Notes: generated from the sequence alone by a model not told the origin. Positions 35,743 to 44,692 are shown, numbered from the stretch's first letter. The stretch is 64,000 nt of DNA from Halostella pelagica (GCA_005954745.1 CP040678.1:2418001-2482000); one strand, 5' to 3'. Numbers and translations: made by a program.

Positions 35743-35777
35743 CGAGTCGCTCTGACTTTCGCGGCGAAGCCGCGAAA
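35727..35777 (+). terminator. Tandem hairpins at the icd 3' end
   Basis: AGAGCGACTCG (35727-35737) pairs perfectly with CGAGTCGCTCT (35743-35753) around the loop CATAA, which contains the TAA stop. Four bases on, TTTCGCGGC/GCCGCGAAA forms a 9-bp stem with a GAA loop (35757-35777). No long T run follows, so mRNA 3' processing or stabilisation is as likely as termination. Confidence 0.6.
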
Positions 35778-35971
35778 ACATCGAGAAGCTCTCCTAGAGG
35801 GGTTCTCGTCCGCTGGCGGCTCGACCGCTGGAACACCGAGAAGCTGTCGGGGACGCCGTTTCGGGTAGTCAGACGCCCGCGGCGTCCGTCGGCGTCGAGA
35901 CGCTTTCGAACGCTTCTCGGTCCGTCTGTCGTCCGCAACGCTCTCAACGGCAGAGTGTCAACGCCGGACCG

Positions 35972-36427
35972 ATGCACGAGGATGCGGACGCACACGACGG
36001 GTTCGACGTGCGAGTCGTCCGGACGGACAGGCAGTACGAGGACGCCCTCGACGTACGGTACGACGTGTTCGTCGAGGAACAGGACGTCCCCGAAGCTCTG
36101 GAAGTCGACGAGTACGAGGACGAGTCGGTCCACTTCGTCGCGTACCTCGACGGCGACCCGGTGGGGGCCGCTCGGCTTCGCGAGACGGACGACGACACGG
36201 CCAAGGTCGAGCGGGTGGCGGTACTGGACCGAGAGCGCGGCGAGGGGTACGGCAGTGAGATCATGCAGGTGATCGAGCGGGTCGCGGAGCAACGGGACTA
36301 CGACCGCGTTTCGCTCCACGCACAGACGCACGCGGCCCCGTTCTACGACCGTCTCGACTACGAGCGCGTCGGCGAGGAGTTCGAGGAGGCCGGCATCCCG
36401 CACGTGAAGATGGTCAAGTCGCTGTGA
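35972..36427 (+). CDS. GNAT family N-acetyltransferase
   Basis: 151 residues. The single GNAT domain resembles the ElaA/YjcF type: VVRTDRQYEDALDVRYDVFVEEQDVPE, and the acetyl-CoA loop VERVAVLDRERGEGYGSEIM with the RxxGxG-like spacing. A C-terminal aromatic region, APFYDRLDYERVGEEFEEAG, is typical. The substrate is unknown. It stands alone between icd and a convergent cupin gene. Confidence 0.85.
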   Translation: MHEDADAHDGFDVRVVRTDRQYEDALDVRYDVFVEEQDVPEALEVDEYEDESVHFVAYLDGDPVGAARLRETDDDTAKVERVAVLDRERGEGYGSEIMQVIERVAEQRDYDRVSLHAQTHAAPFYDRLDYERVGEEFEEAGIPHVKMVKSL

Positions 36428-36481
36428 CGGCCACACGGCCGGACTGTCGAACGGGAAAACAGCGTCCGTCGGTACGAGCGG

Positions 36482-36823
36482 TTAGTCCTGCCAGTCGGGG
36501 TTCTCCCGCGGCGGACTGAAGATGTCGACTCCGCGTACGGGGATGTCCCCGCGGTTCTCCGCCGCGTGGGTCTCTCCGCCCGGGATGGCGTAGGAGTCGT
36601 CCGGACCGACTTCTATCTCCTCGCCGTCTTCCAGGACGAAGACGAGCGTCCCGTCCACGATGTAGCCGGTCTGCTCGTGGGGGTGGCTGTGTGCCGGCAC
36701 CGTCGCGCCGGGTTCGATGTCGAAGTGCTGTACGTTCATGTTCTCGCCGCCGGCGAGCAGCGACAGATGAACGCCGTCGACTGCCTCCGTCGAGTCGCGG
36801 TCCGCCAAGGCAACACGTTCCAT
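36482..36823 (-). CDS. Single-domain cupin protein
   Basis: 113 residues from ATG 36823. The two cupin motifs are visible: motif 1 in VPAHSHPHEQTGYIVDGTL (metal ligands His, His, Glu equivalents) and motif 2 in SYAIPGGETHAAEN (His). Such small cupins bind a metal and serve as isomerases, dioxygenases or sensors; the reaction cannot be told here. It converges on the acetyltransferase gene. Confidence 0.88.
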   Translation of the reverse strand: MERVALADRDSTEAVDGVHLSLLAGGENMNVQHFDIEPGATVPAHSHPHEQTGYIVDGTLVFVLEDGEEIEVGPDDSYAIPGGETHAAENRGDIPVRGVDIFSPPRENPDWQD

Positions 36824-37023
36824 GACCCGTCGTACGGAGGAACCCCACCTAAGCTTTCGCCCGATACGCCCTCGGAACGCCGTTCGAGCGGGACGGAGAG
36901 GATGTGACTGAGAGACGGCAGAGTATGAAATCCGGAGTCGATGTAGTGCGAAACCCGAGTATCACCGTTGTGCAAAAACCGGGTGTCGGTGCGTTCAACA
37001 CGCGGGGAGACGTAGACCCTGGC

Positions 37024-37551
37024 ATGTACGCCGTCGTCGGGTGTAGCGACTGTAGCGCCCTCTGGATCGTCGAAGGGCGACCGGACACGTCGCAGTGTCC
37101 CCGCTGTGGAACGCGCCACAGGTTTCCCGCGCTACGGGAGTTCGTCAGCACGGAGGACGAGGACCACGCCCGCGAGGTTCGCGCGTCGATGCTGGCGAAC
37201 CGGCAGGACGAGGGCGAGGCGTTCGCGAACGTGGACTCCTTCGCCGAACTCGACGACCGGGTAGACGACGCCGGGATGGACGACGACGAGTATCTGGAGC
37301 GCGCCGGCATCGACACGGACGAGGTAGCCGGCGCGGCCGAACGCGCCGAGAGTGGGCGCGCCGGCGGGAGCCAGAGCCGCAAGGAGACAGTGCTGTCGGC
37401 GCTGCGAGACCTGGATCGACCGACAGCCGACGAAGTCGTCGAGTACGCGGGAGAGCGCGGCGTTCCCGAGACGTACGTCCGCGACGCGTTGGAGAAACTC
37501 GCCCGGCGCGGCAAGGTGAGCGAGTCGCGGGGAGAGTACCGACTACTGTAG
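37024..37551 (+). CDS. DUF5817-like protein with zinc ribbon and winged helix
   Basis: 175 residues from ATG 37024 (MYAVVGCSDCSALWIVEG); the frame opens further upstream but family members begin at this methionine. The N-terminus has C-x2-C (CSDC) and C-x2-C (CPRC) pairs forming a zinc ribbon, then a helical acidic linker, and a C-terminal winged helix (KETVLSALRDLDRPTADEVVEYAGERG). I recognise it as a haloarchaeal family labelled DUF5817. A role in transcription or nucleic-acid handling is an inference from the two domains. Confidence 0.8.
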   Translation: MYAVVGCSDCSALWIVEGRPDTSQCPRCGTRHRFPALREFVSTEDEDHAREVRASMLANRQDEGEAFANVDSFAELDDRVDDAGMDDDEYLERAGIDTDEVAGAAERAESGRAGGSQSRKETVLSALRDLDRPTADEVVEYAGERGVPETYVRDALEKLARRGKVSESRGEYRLL

Positions 37552-37699
37552 CGGCCGAACGGGACCGGGCCGCCCCGGAACCGCCAGCGGAGCGGTCACC
37601 GGGAGTCGGGAACCGCTCTCGTCGGCGCTAGGCCTCAACTGCAAGACGCCGGTTCTCGCGACGGCGGCGGCACGGACGCGGAGACGAATCCGGTTGCGG

Positions 37700-37831
37700 T
37701 CACAGCAACCCCAGCGATTCGAGGATACCGATGAGCAGTACGATCACGGTCAGCAGTAGCTTCGCGACTCTGAGCCACCGCCTGGCGAAAGAGACCGGGC
37801 GCTGGTCGTCGCTGTGAGAGTTCTCTGTCAT
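37700..37831 (-). CDS. Very small membrane protein
   Basis: 43 residues from ATG 37831 (MTENSHSDDQRPVSF). A cytosolic acidic/basic head is followed by one hydrophobic helix, LLLTVIVLLIGILESLGLL, that reaches the C-terminus. It looks like a single-span microprotein; no family recognised. A longer frame upstream of the ATG is basic and unlikely. Conservation in related genomes would decide. Confidence 0.45.
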   Translation of the reverse strand: MTENSHSDDQRPVSFARRWLRVAKLLLTVIVLLIGILESLGLL

Positions 37832-37915
37832 AGTGATGGGGACGCCCGCCGGTGTGGCGGTCGGACGCCATCCGGGCCTACACGGACGGCGAGAATAAGC
37901 GCCCGCCAGGGGTGC

Positions 37916-38030
37916 GTAGTGAAAGTGAAAGTAGTCGTCTGTGAGACTGAACAGGCACGAGACAGGTCGATGCCCGCGGCTGATGGAATTCGTAGTGAAA
38001 GCACGCATCGCGTCGCCGGTGAAAGTGGTC
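37916..38030. repeat. Short direct repeats GTAGTGAAAG
   Basis: GTAGTGAAAG occurs at 37916-37925 and 37992-38001, with a related GGTGAAAGTGGT at 38019-38030. They lie in the gap between the small membrane protein and the 3' end of hmgA. Meaning unknown. Confidence 0.35.
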
Positions 38031-38031
38031 G

Positions 38032-39285
38032 CTACCGGCCCAGGTCCTCGTGGGCGCTAGAGAGGTGACGCGACGCGAGAGCGGCGAGCAGCGATAGCTC
38101 GCCGGCGAGCGCGCCGGCGGCGATGACCTCCGCGAGTGCGTCGGCGTTCGCCCCGGCGGGGTCGCCGCTGCCGCGGAGGCCGAGCACGTCCAGAGCCTCA
38201 GCCTGGGTCGGTAGTTTCGTCCCGCCGCCGACGGTCCCGACTTCGAGACTGGCGAGGCTGACGCTGGCGTACAACCCACCGTCAGAGCTCCGCTCTGACG
38301 AGTCTCCGCTCGCGGAAACCTCTCCCCGCACGTCGACGGTCGTGATGGCGTTGGCCCCTTCGACGACCTGCGCGGCGTCCTGGCCCGTCGCGAGGAAGAC
38401 GGCGGCGACGGTGTTTGCGGCGTGGGCGTTAAATCCCAGGCTACCGGCCTTGGCGCTGCCGACGAGGTTCTTTCGAGTGTTGGCCTCCTCGATAGCCTCG
38501 GGCGTGGTGTTGAGGCGGTCGGCCACCGTGTCGCGGGGGATCAGGACGTCCGCCGTTACGGTGCGGCCGCGCCCCTCGACGGCGTTGACGGCGGCGGGTT
38601 TCTTGTCGGAACAGAGGTTCCCCGACAGGGCAACGAGGTCGGCGGGCGTCTCCGCCTCGACGACGCCCGCGGCCTCGCGCGTCGCGATGGTGGCCATGTT
38701 CATCCCCATCGCGTCCTTGGTGTCGTAAACGAACCGGAGGTAAACGGAGTCGCCGACGACGTACGGGTCCACGGCCTCAAGTTCGCCGTGACTGGTGGTG
38801 GATTCCGCCGCCTCGCGGAGCGCGTCGTCGTTGTCGGCGACCCACTCGACGACCTCGCTCGCCTCGGCGACGCCGTTGACGCGGAACACGGGCGCGCGAG
38901 TCATCCCCGATTTGGTGACGCGGGCCGTCGCGCCGCCGGATTCGCTGATCACAGAGAGTCCCCGGTTGACGCTCGCGACCAGCGCACCCTCGGTAGTCGC
39001 CATCGGAAGGTAGTACTCGCCGTCGGCGGCACTCCCGTCGACCGGGACCGGGCCGGCGACTCCCATCGGGATCTGTGCACCCCCGACCATGTTCTCGATG
39101 GCGGATTCGGCCTCGGCCGCCTCGAAGCCGTAGTCGCCGACTGACTCCAGGTCGACGCCGGTCTCGGCGGCGACTATCTCGCGCCGGACGGCGGCGGCCG
39201 TCTCGGGGTCGGCGTGGTCGTCGAGTTCGTGCAGACGGAGGTCGCCCTCGCGGACGCGGTCGGCGAGCGTGTCGGGGTCGTCCAT
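38032..39285 (-). CDS. hmgA: Hydroxymethylglutaryl-CoA reductase (NADPH)
   Basis: 417 residues from ATG 39285 (MDDPDTLADRVREGDLRLHELD), matching the Haloferax enzyme throughout. Family motifs: ENMVGGAQIPMGVAGP, GMTRAPVFRV, the catalytic region DTKDAMGMNMATIATR, LCSDKKPAAVNAVEGRG, and GTVGGGTKLPTQAEAL near the C-terminus. It makes mevalonate for archaeal isoprenoid lipids and is the target of mevinolin/simvastatin. The MarR/GbsR-like regulator gene is 59 bases upstream on the same strand. Confidence 0.96.
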   Translation of the reverse strand: MDDPDTLADRVREGDLRLHELDDHADPETAAAVRREIVAAETGVDLESVGDYGFEAAEAESAIENMVGGAQIPMGVAGPVPVDGSAADGEYYLPMATTEGALVASVNRGLSVISESGGATARVTKSGMTRAPVFRVNGVAEASEVVEWVADNDDALREAAESTTSHGELEAVDPYVVGDSVYLRFVYDTKDAMGMNMATIATREAAGVVEAETPADLVALSGNLCSDKKPAAVNAVEGRGRTVTADVLIPRDTVADRLNTTPEAIEEANTRKNLVGSAKAGSLGFNAHAANTVAAVFLATGQDAAQVVEGANAITTVDVRGEVSASGDSSERSSDGGLYASVSLASLEVGTVGGGTKLPTQAEALDVLGLRGSGDPAGANADALAEVIAAGALAGELSLLAALASRHLSSAHEDLGR

Positions 39286-39344
39286 GTCCGCCGTTCGTCG
39301 CGGGGCCGGCCTAACGTTTTCTACTTCACGCCGGCCGGAGTGAC

Positions 39345-39872
39345 TCATTCGCGGCCCAGGCGCCCAACGAGGTCGGCGAGTCGGTCGATCGAGTTGCTCG
39401 TCAGCGCGTCGACCAGCGTCTCGCTCTTGTCATACACCGACTGCAACCGGCGGACCTTCTCCAGGTCGCGCTTGGCCTTCTCCGTGTCGGCGGCTTCGAG
39501 TTCGGTTTCGGCCTCCGCCAGCGCACGGCTCATGATCGTCACTTCGTGCATCACCTGATTGCGGAGGAACTCCTGGAATACGCGCCAGAAGTCCGTCTCG
39601 CCCTCGAAGTACGCCCGCTTGCCCTCCCCGGGCATCGACCGGCGGTGGACCAGGTGGTACCGCTCTAGCGCACTCATCGCGGTGCTGACCGTCGATTTCG
39701 CGTAGCCGCTCTCCTCCGTGAGGTCGTCGAGCGACCGCGGTTCATCCGCGAAAAAGAGCAGTCCGTACAGTCGGCCGTAGCTCCGCTGAAGCCCGTACAG
39801 CTCCGCACTCCGCTCCATCGCCTGTACGACTGTCTCCCGTCCCTTCGCCGGGTCCCCTTCGGGTTCGGTCAT
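39345..39872 (-). CDS. GbsR/MarR-like transcriptional regulator
   Basis: 175 residues from ATG 39872 (MTEPEGDPAKGRETV). A winged helix occupies residues 25-95 (YGRLYGLLFFADEPRSLDDL, YAKSTVSTAMSALERYHL), followed by a long dimerisation helix region in the C-terminal half (AEAETELEAADTEKAKRDLE). This is the GbsR plan. It is divergent from the ABC transporter operon with only 55 bases between starts. The perfect inverted repeat in that gap makes it the likely repressor of the operon and perhaps of itself. Its ligand is unknown. Confidence 0.85.
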   Translation of the reverse strand: MTEPEGDPAKGRETVVQAMERSAELYGLQRSYGRLYGLLFFADEPRSLDDLTEESGYAKSTVSTAMSALERYHLVHRRSMPGEGKRAYFEGETDFWRVFQEFLRNQVMHEVTIMSRALAEAETELEAADTEKAKRDLEKVRRLQSVYDKSETLVDALTSNSIDRLADLVGRLGRE

Positions 39873-39896
39873 CGTGATCTGATCGCGGTCGTAAGG

Positions 39897-39938
39897 ACTA
39901 ATACGTTTCCTTCGAAATATTCGGTAAATGCCGAATAT
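39897..39938 (+). promoter_or_regulatory. Promoter and palindromic operator over ABC start codon
   Basis: A CTAATAC TATA-like box (39897-39903) lies 25 bases before the ATG at 39928. The inverted repeat ATATTCGG (39917-39924), six bases, CCGAATAT (39931-39938) has the ATG inside its spacer. A dimeric MarR/GbsR protein bound here would cover the transcription start and start codon. Confidence 0.6.
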
Positions 39939-40650
39939 AGAAGGTGCCGCCGCGAGGCCGAACGGCGAATCGGGCGAAACCAGTGTCGAGGGCGACGCCG
40001 CGACGGACGCTGACGTGCCGCTTCGGGCCGAAGGGATCGAGAAGTCGTACGGGTCGCGGCTCCCCTTTACGGACCGGGTCGAGGTCCTGACGGGCGCGGA
40101 CATCGAGGTCCCGGCGGGCGAGATCGTCGGCATCGTCGGGGAGAACGGGAGCGGGAAGTCGACGCTGATGAAGGTGCTCGTCGGGACGCTGAACGCCGAT
40201 GACGGTGTCGTCGAGCGCGCAGGAACCGTCGGCTGGTGCCCGCAGGAGAGCCTGCTGTACGACCGGCTCACCGTGCGGGAAACGTTCGACCTGTTCGGCG
40301 AGGCCTACGGGATGGACGGCGACGCCGTCGCTGACGCGCGCGAGCGCCTCGCGTCGCGGCTGGACTTCGAGCGGTTCCTCGACTATCAGGTGCGGAACCT
40401 CTCCGGCGGCAACCGTCAGAAGGTGAACCTCAGCGTCGCGCTGATGCACGACCCGGACGTGCTGTTGCTCGACGAGCCTTACACCGGCTTCGACTGGGAC
40501 ACGTACCTCGCGTTCTGGGAGCTTAGCGAGACTCTCGTCGAGCGGGACACGGCCATCGCGGTCATCTCGCACCTGATCAACGAGCGCGAGCGGTTCGACC
40601 GGATCTACGAACTGCGCGACGGTCGGCTCCACCGGGAGGAGGAACAGTGA
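39928..40650 (+). CDS. ABC transporter ATP-binding protein
   Basis: 240 residues. Walker A GENGSGKST, Q-loop near WCPQESLLYDRL, signature LSGGNRQKVNLS, Walker B VLLLDEPYTGFDWD and the switch histidine in VISHL are all present, so it should be an active ATPase. It is of the CcmA/NatA type used by ABC-2 exporters. The start ATG lies within a palindrome. It is first of three overlapping genes (next starts with a GTGA overlap). Substrate unknown; drug, lipid or ion export are options. Confidence 0.92.
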   Translation: MPNIEGAAARPNGESGETSVEGDAATDADVPLRAEGIEKSYGSRLPFTDRVEVLTGADIEVPAGEIVGIVGENGSGKSTLMKVLVGTLNADDGVVERAGTVGWCPQESLLYDRLTVRETFDLFGEAYGMDGDAVADARERLASRLDFERFLDYQVRNLSGGNRQKVNLSVALMHDPDVLLLDEPYTGFDWDTYLAFWELSETLVERDTAIAVISHLINERERFDRIYELRDGRLHREEEQ

Positions 40651-41369
40651 GCGCGTTCGGCACCGGGGCGCGGTTGCGCCTGTTGGAGTTCGTCCGGGAG
40701 CCGACGACGGCCGCGCTCTTGCTCGTCCTCCCGCCGGTCGTCGTCGAGGTGTACGGGGAGGCGATGGCGTCGTTCCCGGCGCTTCCGGGGACGACGGGCG
40801 ACCCCGGAACTACGGGGCGGATAATCGGTGCGCTGTTCGCCGCGGCCTTCCTCGCGGGACTCGTCGGGCTGTTTCAGGCGGTGTCCGCGCGCGGGACCGA
40901 CGAACGGCTCCACCGCTGCGGGGCCGGGCGCGCGAGCCTGCTCGGCGCGCGCGTGGTCACGATGGCAACTGTCGCTGCTGTCGCCGCGGCCGTCTCGCTC
41001 GCCGCGCTCGCCCGGACCGTCGACGTCGCCGCGCCGCTCGCCGCGTTCGGTGCGCTGGCGCTCGGAGCGCTCGTGTACGGGCTGTTTGGCGTCCTCGTCG
41101 GCGCGCTTTTGCCCCGGCAACTGGAGGGGTCGCTCGTCCTCGTGTTCCTCGTGGACTTCGACAACGTGCTCGCCAGCGGCGTTCTCGACGTGGGCGGGAC
41201 CGTCGCGCAGGTCGCGCCGCTGTATCACCCGCACGCCTTGTTCGAGGCCGCCGTGACCGACGGGACGGTTCCGGTCGACCACGCGCTCGGCGGCGTCGCC
41301 TACGCCGCCGTCCTGCTCGCGCTCGCTTTCGTCGCCTACGTCCGCGTCGCGGGGGGTGAGCCAGCGTGA
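40647..41369 (+). CDS. ABC transporter permease, ABC-2 type
   Basis: 240 residues starting with GTG 40647, overlapping the ATPase gene by four bases. About six hydrophobic helices can be drawn, including TTAALLLVLPPVVVEVYG, IIGALFAAAFLAGLVGLF, VTMATVAAVAAAVSLAAL and AALLALAFVAYV-like segments. No substrate-binding protein is encoded nearby, supporting export rather than import. It probably pairs with the next permease as a heterodimer. Confidence 0.82.
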   Translation: MSAFGTGARLRLLEFVREPTTAALLLVLPPVVVEVYGEAMASFPALPGTTGDPGTTGRIIGALFAAAFLAGLVGLFQAVSARGTDERLHRCGAGRASLLGARVVTMATVAAVAAAVSLAALARTVDVAAPLAAFGALALGALVYGLFGVLVGALLPRQLEGSLVLVFLVDFDNVLASGVLDVGGTVAQVAPLYHPHALFEAAVTDGTVPVDHALGGVAYAAVLLALAFVAYVRVAGGEPA

Positions 41370-42094
41370 CCCGCGTTGTCGCCGCCGCTCGGGCCGGCCT
41401 GCGGGAGTACCGTCGGACGCCCGTGCTGCTGGCGCTGTTTCTCGCGCTCCCGGCCTACTCCGTCGGGCTGTTCGCCCGCCTCGCACCGGACGAACCGGCG
41501 GCGCTCTACCTCGGGGACGGCGCGGTCCGGGCCGGCATGCCCGAGACGTTCGCGGCGCTGATGACGCCGATGGCCGCCGCCCTCGCGGCGGGCGTCGCCG
41601 GCCTGTTCCTGCTGTCGTCGAGCGCCGACGCTGACGCCCGCCTCGTCACCGCGGGCTACCGGCCGACGGAGGTCGTCCTCGCTCGCCTCGGGCAGCTATC
41701 GGTCGTCGCGACCGCGGTCAGCGCCGTCGCGGTCGCCGTCGCGCTCACGACGTTCACCCCGGACCACCTCGGGTGGTTCGCCGCGGCCACCCTGCTCGCG
41801 GCGCTCGTCTACGGCGCGCTCGGCACGCTCGCCGGGGCCGTGCTGAGCCGAATGGCGGGCGTCTACCTCGTGCTGTTCGGCACCCTCGCCGACCTCTTCC
41901 TGTTCCAGAATCCGCTCGCACGGGACGCCCCGGACGGCGCGGCCGCGCTCCCCGGGAACGTCCCGGTCGCGGTCGCGATGGACGCCGCGTTCGCCGGGGG
42001 CGCTGACCTCGGCGAGTTCGCCGTCGGCGTGGCGTACCTCCTCGCGGTCGTCGCCGCAGCGGCGGTCGCGTTCTACCGGTCGGCGCGGGGCTGA
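41366..42094 (+). CDS. ABC transporter permease, second subunit
   Basis: 242 residues from GTG 41366, again with a four-base overlap (GTGA). Hydrophobic segments include VLLALFLALPAYSVGLF, LMTPMAAALAAGVAGLFLL, ATAVSAVAVAVALTTF and VAYLLAVVAAAAVAFY. It has the size and helix spacing of the first permease, and the two likely form the channel. The operon ends here; the amidohydrolase gene begins 50 bases on. Confidence 0.82.
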   Translation: MTRVVAAARAGLREYRRTPVLLALFLALPAYSVGLFARLAPDEPAALYLGDGAVRAGMPETFAALMTPMAAALAAGVAGLFLLSSSADADARLVTAGYRPTEVVLARLGQLSVVATAVSAVAVAVALTTFTPDHLGWFAAATLLAALVYGALGTLAGAVLSRMAGVYLVLFGTLADLFLFQNPLARDAPDGAAALPGNVPVAVAMDAAFAGGADLGEFAVGVAYLLAVVAAAAVAFYRSARG

Positions 42095-42144
42095 CCGCGC
42101 CCACTACCCCAACCGTTTTGCTCTCGCCGTGCGCTCTGGCTCGT

Positions 42145-43674
42145 ATGACGGAGGCCGCGGACCTGATACTCACGAACGCGGAGGTACACACACTGACCGA
42201 CCCGGACCGGACCGCGGGGGCGGTCGCGGTTCGGGACGGAGAGATCGTCAGAGTCGACAGCGAGTACGAGGTCGAGTTCATGGAAGGGGTCGAGACGACC
42301 GTCGTCGACCTCGACGGCGCGGTCGTTCTCCCCGGGTTCGTCGACGCCCACACCCACATGGAACAGGTCGGGAAGTACGCGGTCCACGCGGACCTCGCGG
42401 GGACCGAAAGCAAGGACGACGCCGTCGAACGACTGGCCGACGGGGCTCGCGACGACCGCGAGTGGATACTCGGGTTCGGTTACGACGAGAGCGATTGGGC
42501 CGACGAGGGTTATCTCACACGCGAGGATCTCGACGCAGTCAGCGAGGACCGCCCCGTCGCGGCCGTCCGGGTGGACATGCACACGGCGTCACTGAACTCG
42601 GCTGCGCTCGACCGACTCTCCGGGGCGATGCCCGACGACGACGTGGTGACTAACGGAGAACGACCGACCGGCGTCGTCGTCGAGGACGCCGTCGAGGCGG
42701 TCCGCGACGCGTTCGCGCCGGGACCCGCGGCGACGCGAGAACTGATCGCCGCGGCGCGCGACCGTGCCCACGAACTCGGCGTGACCGGCGTTCACGACAT
42801 GGTTCGGGACTCGCATGCGCCGCGGGCATACCGCGAACTCGACAGCACCGGCGACCTGAACCTCCGGGTTCGGATCAACTACTGGAGCGACCACCTCGAC
42901 GCGGTCCGGGAGGTCGGTCTACGGACGAACCACGGGAGCGAGATGGTTCGAACCGGCGGCATCAAATCGTTCACCGATGGCAGTATCGGCGGCCGAACGG
43001 CGAAACTGTTCGAACCGTACGCGGACGGCGAAGGGACGGGCAAGTGGGTCGTCGACCCCGACGAACTCCGCGAATTCGTCGACGAGGTGTCCGACGCCGG
43101 GATGCAGGCGACGATCCACGCCATCGGTGACGCCGCCATCGAGGAAACCCTGTCTGCGCTGGAGGGGACCGGCGATCCGGCGGAAGCGCGCCACCGGATC
43201 GAACACCTCGAACTCGCGACGGACGAGCAGATCGAACGGATCGAAGCGGCGGGGATCGTCGCGTCGGTCCAACCGAACTTCCACCGCTGGGCGGACGACG
43301 GCGGACTGTACGACCAGCGCCTCGGCCGTGAGCGACGGGACCGGTCGAACCGTCTCGGTCGCCTCGTCGAGTCCGATATTCCCGTCGCCTTCGGAAGCGA
43401 TGTGATGCCGTTCGGCCCGCTGGAAGGAGTCCATCACGCCGTCAACGCATCGAACGCCGAGCAGCGCGTGTCCGTGACTGACGCGCTCTGTGCGTACACG
43501 AGCGGTGCGGCCTACGCCGGATTCGACGAGGACGGTCTGGGAACGATCGAGGTCGGCACGGCGGCCGACTTCACGGTTCTCGACCGGTCGCCGTGGGAGC
43601 ACGAGGACGCCCTACGCGAGATCGACGTGGTCGCAACGGTCGTCGACGGGGAAGTCGTGTACGACGCCCGTTGA
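42145..43674 (+). CDS. Amidohydrolase family 3 protein (YtcJ-like)
   Basis: 509 residues from ATG 42145. The metal-dependent hydrolase barrel shows the H-x-H pair in FVDAHTHMEQVG near residue 68, histidines in IHAIGDAAIEE and RIEHLELATD, and the terminal aspartate in PVAFGSDVMPFGPL. N- and C-terminal strands make the small beta sandwich of the YtcJ/exoenzyme-regulatory type. Substrates of this group are mostly uncharacterised amides or ureas. ATG 42145 fits the usual start (MTEAADLILTNAEVHTL). Confidence 0.88.
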   Translation: MTEAADLILTNAEVHTLTDPDRTAGAVAVRDGEIVRVDSEYEVEFMEGVETTVVDLDGAVVLPGFVDAHTHMEQVGKYAVHADLAGTESKDDAVERLADGARDDREWILGFGYDESDWADEGYLTREDLDAVSEDRPVAAVRVDMHTASLNSAALDRLSGAMPDDDVVTNGERPTGVVVEDAVEAVRDAFAPGPAATRELIAAARDRAHELGVTGVHDMVRDSHAPRAYRELDSTGDLNLRVRINYWSDHLDAVREVGLRTNHGSEMVRTGGIKSFTDGSIGGRTAKLFEPYADGEGTGKWVVDPDELREFVDEVSDAGMQATIHAIGDAAIEETLSALEGTGDPAEARHRIEHLELATDEQIERIEAAGIVASVQPNFHRWADDGGLYDQRLGRERRDRSNRLGRLVESDIPVAFGSDVMPFGPLEGVHHAVNASNAEQRVSVTDALCAYTSGAAYAGFDEDGLGTIEVGTAADFTVLDRSPWEHEDALREIDVVATVVDGEVVYDAR

Positions 43675-43715
43675 CTCCACAAGGATTATTTTCTGCCCCT
43701 CCATCATCGGAACGC

Positions 43716-44105
43716 ATGTCCCCCCGCGCCCTCCGTCCCGTCCGCGACAGTCGCGCCCTCGCTCTCGGCATCGCGACGCTCACCGGCCTTGCGGCCGACT
43801 ACGGTGCGCTCCACGTCAGGGTTCGCGACCTGACGTTGCTCGTGACGCTGTTCGTCGGCGTCGCAGGAACGACGTACTACTCGTTGCATTACGGCTATCC
43901 GGACGCGCACTGGACGTTCTCCCGTGGGTTCGTCCGGGCGTTCGGACTCATGTTGCTCATGGGCCTGGTCGCCGCAGACACGCCCGCGCTCCACGACGCC
44001 GTCGTCCGGATGGCAACCGTCGTCGCGGTCGGCCTCCTCGTGATGCTCTCGACCTCCGCCGAGGCGATGGCTTCCCCCGCAGACGATCCCCAGACCGGGC
44101 AGTAG
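43716..44105 (+). CDS. Small membrane protein, paralogue of next gene
   Basis: 129 residues with about four hydrophobic helices: LALGIATLTGLAADYGAL, LTLLVTLFVGVAGTTYY, FGLMLLMGLVAADT and VVAVGLLVMLSTSAEAM. The second helix ends in a VGVAGTTYYSLHYG motif repeated, as LGVAGSAYCALHHG, in the gene 170 bases downstream, so the two arose by tandem duplication. No characterised family recognised. Confidence 0.75.
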   Translation: MSPRALRPVRDSRALALGIATLTGLAADYGALHVRVRDLTLLVTLFVGVAGTTYYSLHYGYPDAHWTFSRGFVRAFGLMLLMGLVAADTPALHDAVVRMATVVAVGLLVMLSTSAEAMASPADDPQTGQ

Positions 44106-44275
44106 CCCACGGGGACGCCGCGAGTGTCGTGGTTCCAGATAGTGACCGGCCGCCGTGAGATCGTGAGAACGCCGTCCGCGGGATCGGCTGGACGTGCCGG
44201 ATATCGAGTGAGACAGCGTACAGCGCGTGCAAATATTTCCGAACGAATTACTGTCGGAAGATTCTACGCAGGTAT

Positions 44276-44692
44276 ATGTTCGAACGCGCCCTCCGGCCAA
44301 TCCGCCGATCGTACCGACGTGCTCGCCGACCGTTCCGGGAGAGTCAGTTCCTCTCGCTTTCGATATCAGTCGTCCTCGCCGCAGCGGCGGTTAGCCTTTC
44401 GCTCCGTGTCGATGTCAACGTCGCGTATCAAATCGCACTCTTTCTCGGCGTCGCAGGAAGCGCGTACTGCGCGCTCCATCACGGCGGCGCGGTACCGTCG
44501 CGGGATCGTTCGCACAGCAGGAGGTTCTTCGAATCCTTTAGCGTGAGCCTCATCATGATAGCGGCGGCAAACAGCGTCGACGGGTACTATGCCGGCCTCG
44601 TGATACTCAGCGCCGTCGTGTCCGTATACACGTTCGTCGAGGTGTCGTCCGCCGTCGACACTGCAGTTTCGATGACGCACGACAACAAATAG
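44276..44692 (+). CDS. Small membrane protein, paralogue of previous gene
   Basis: 138 residues with the same four-helix plan as the preceding gene: SISVVLAAAAVSLSL, IALFLGVAGSAYCALHHG, VSLIMIAAANSVDGYY and LVILSAVVSVYTFVEVS. It has a basic N-terminal head (RRSYRRARRPFRE), unusual among the acidic local proteins. A lower-GC stretch before the ATG (AAATATTTCC near 44231) may hold its promoter. Function unknown. Confidence 0.72.
   Translation: MFERALRPIRRSYRRARRPFRESQFLSLSISVVLAAAAVSLSLRVDVNVAYQIALFLGVAGSAYCALHHGGAVPSRDRSHSRRFFESFSVSLIMIAAANSVDGYYAGLVILSAVVSVYTFVEVSSAVDTAVSMTHDNK

Noticed and set aside
39928-42094. Reading the ABC operon as a nutrient importer
   Set aside because: No solute-binding protein is encoded nearby, and the ATPase is of the CcmA/NatA exporter type.
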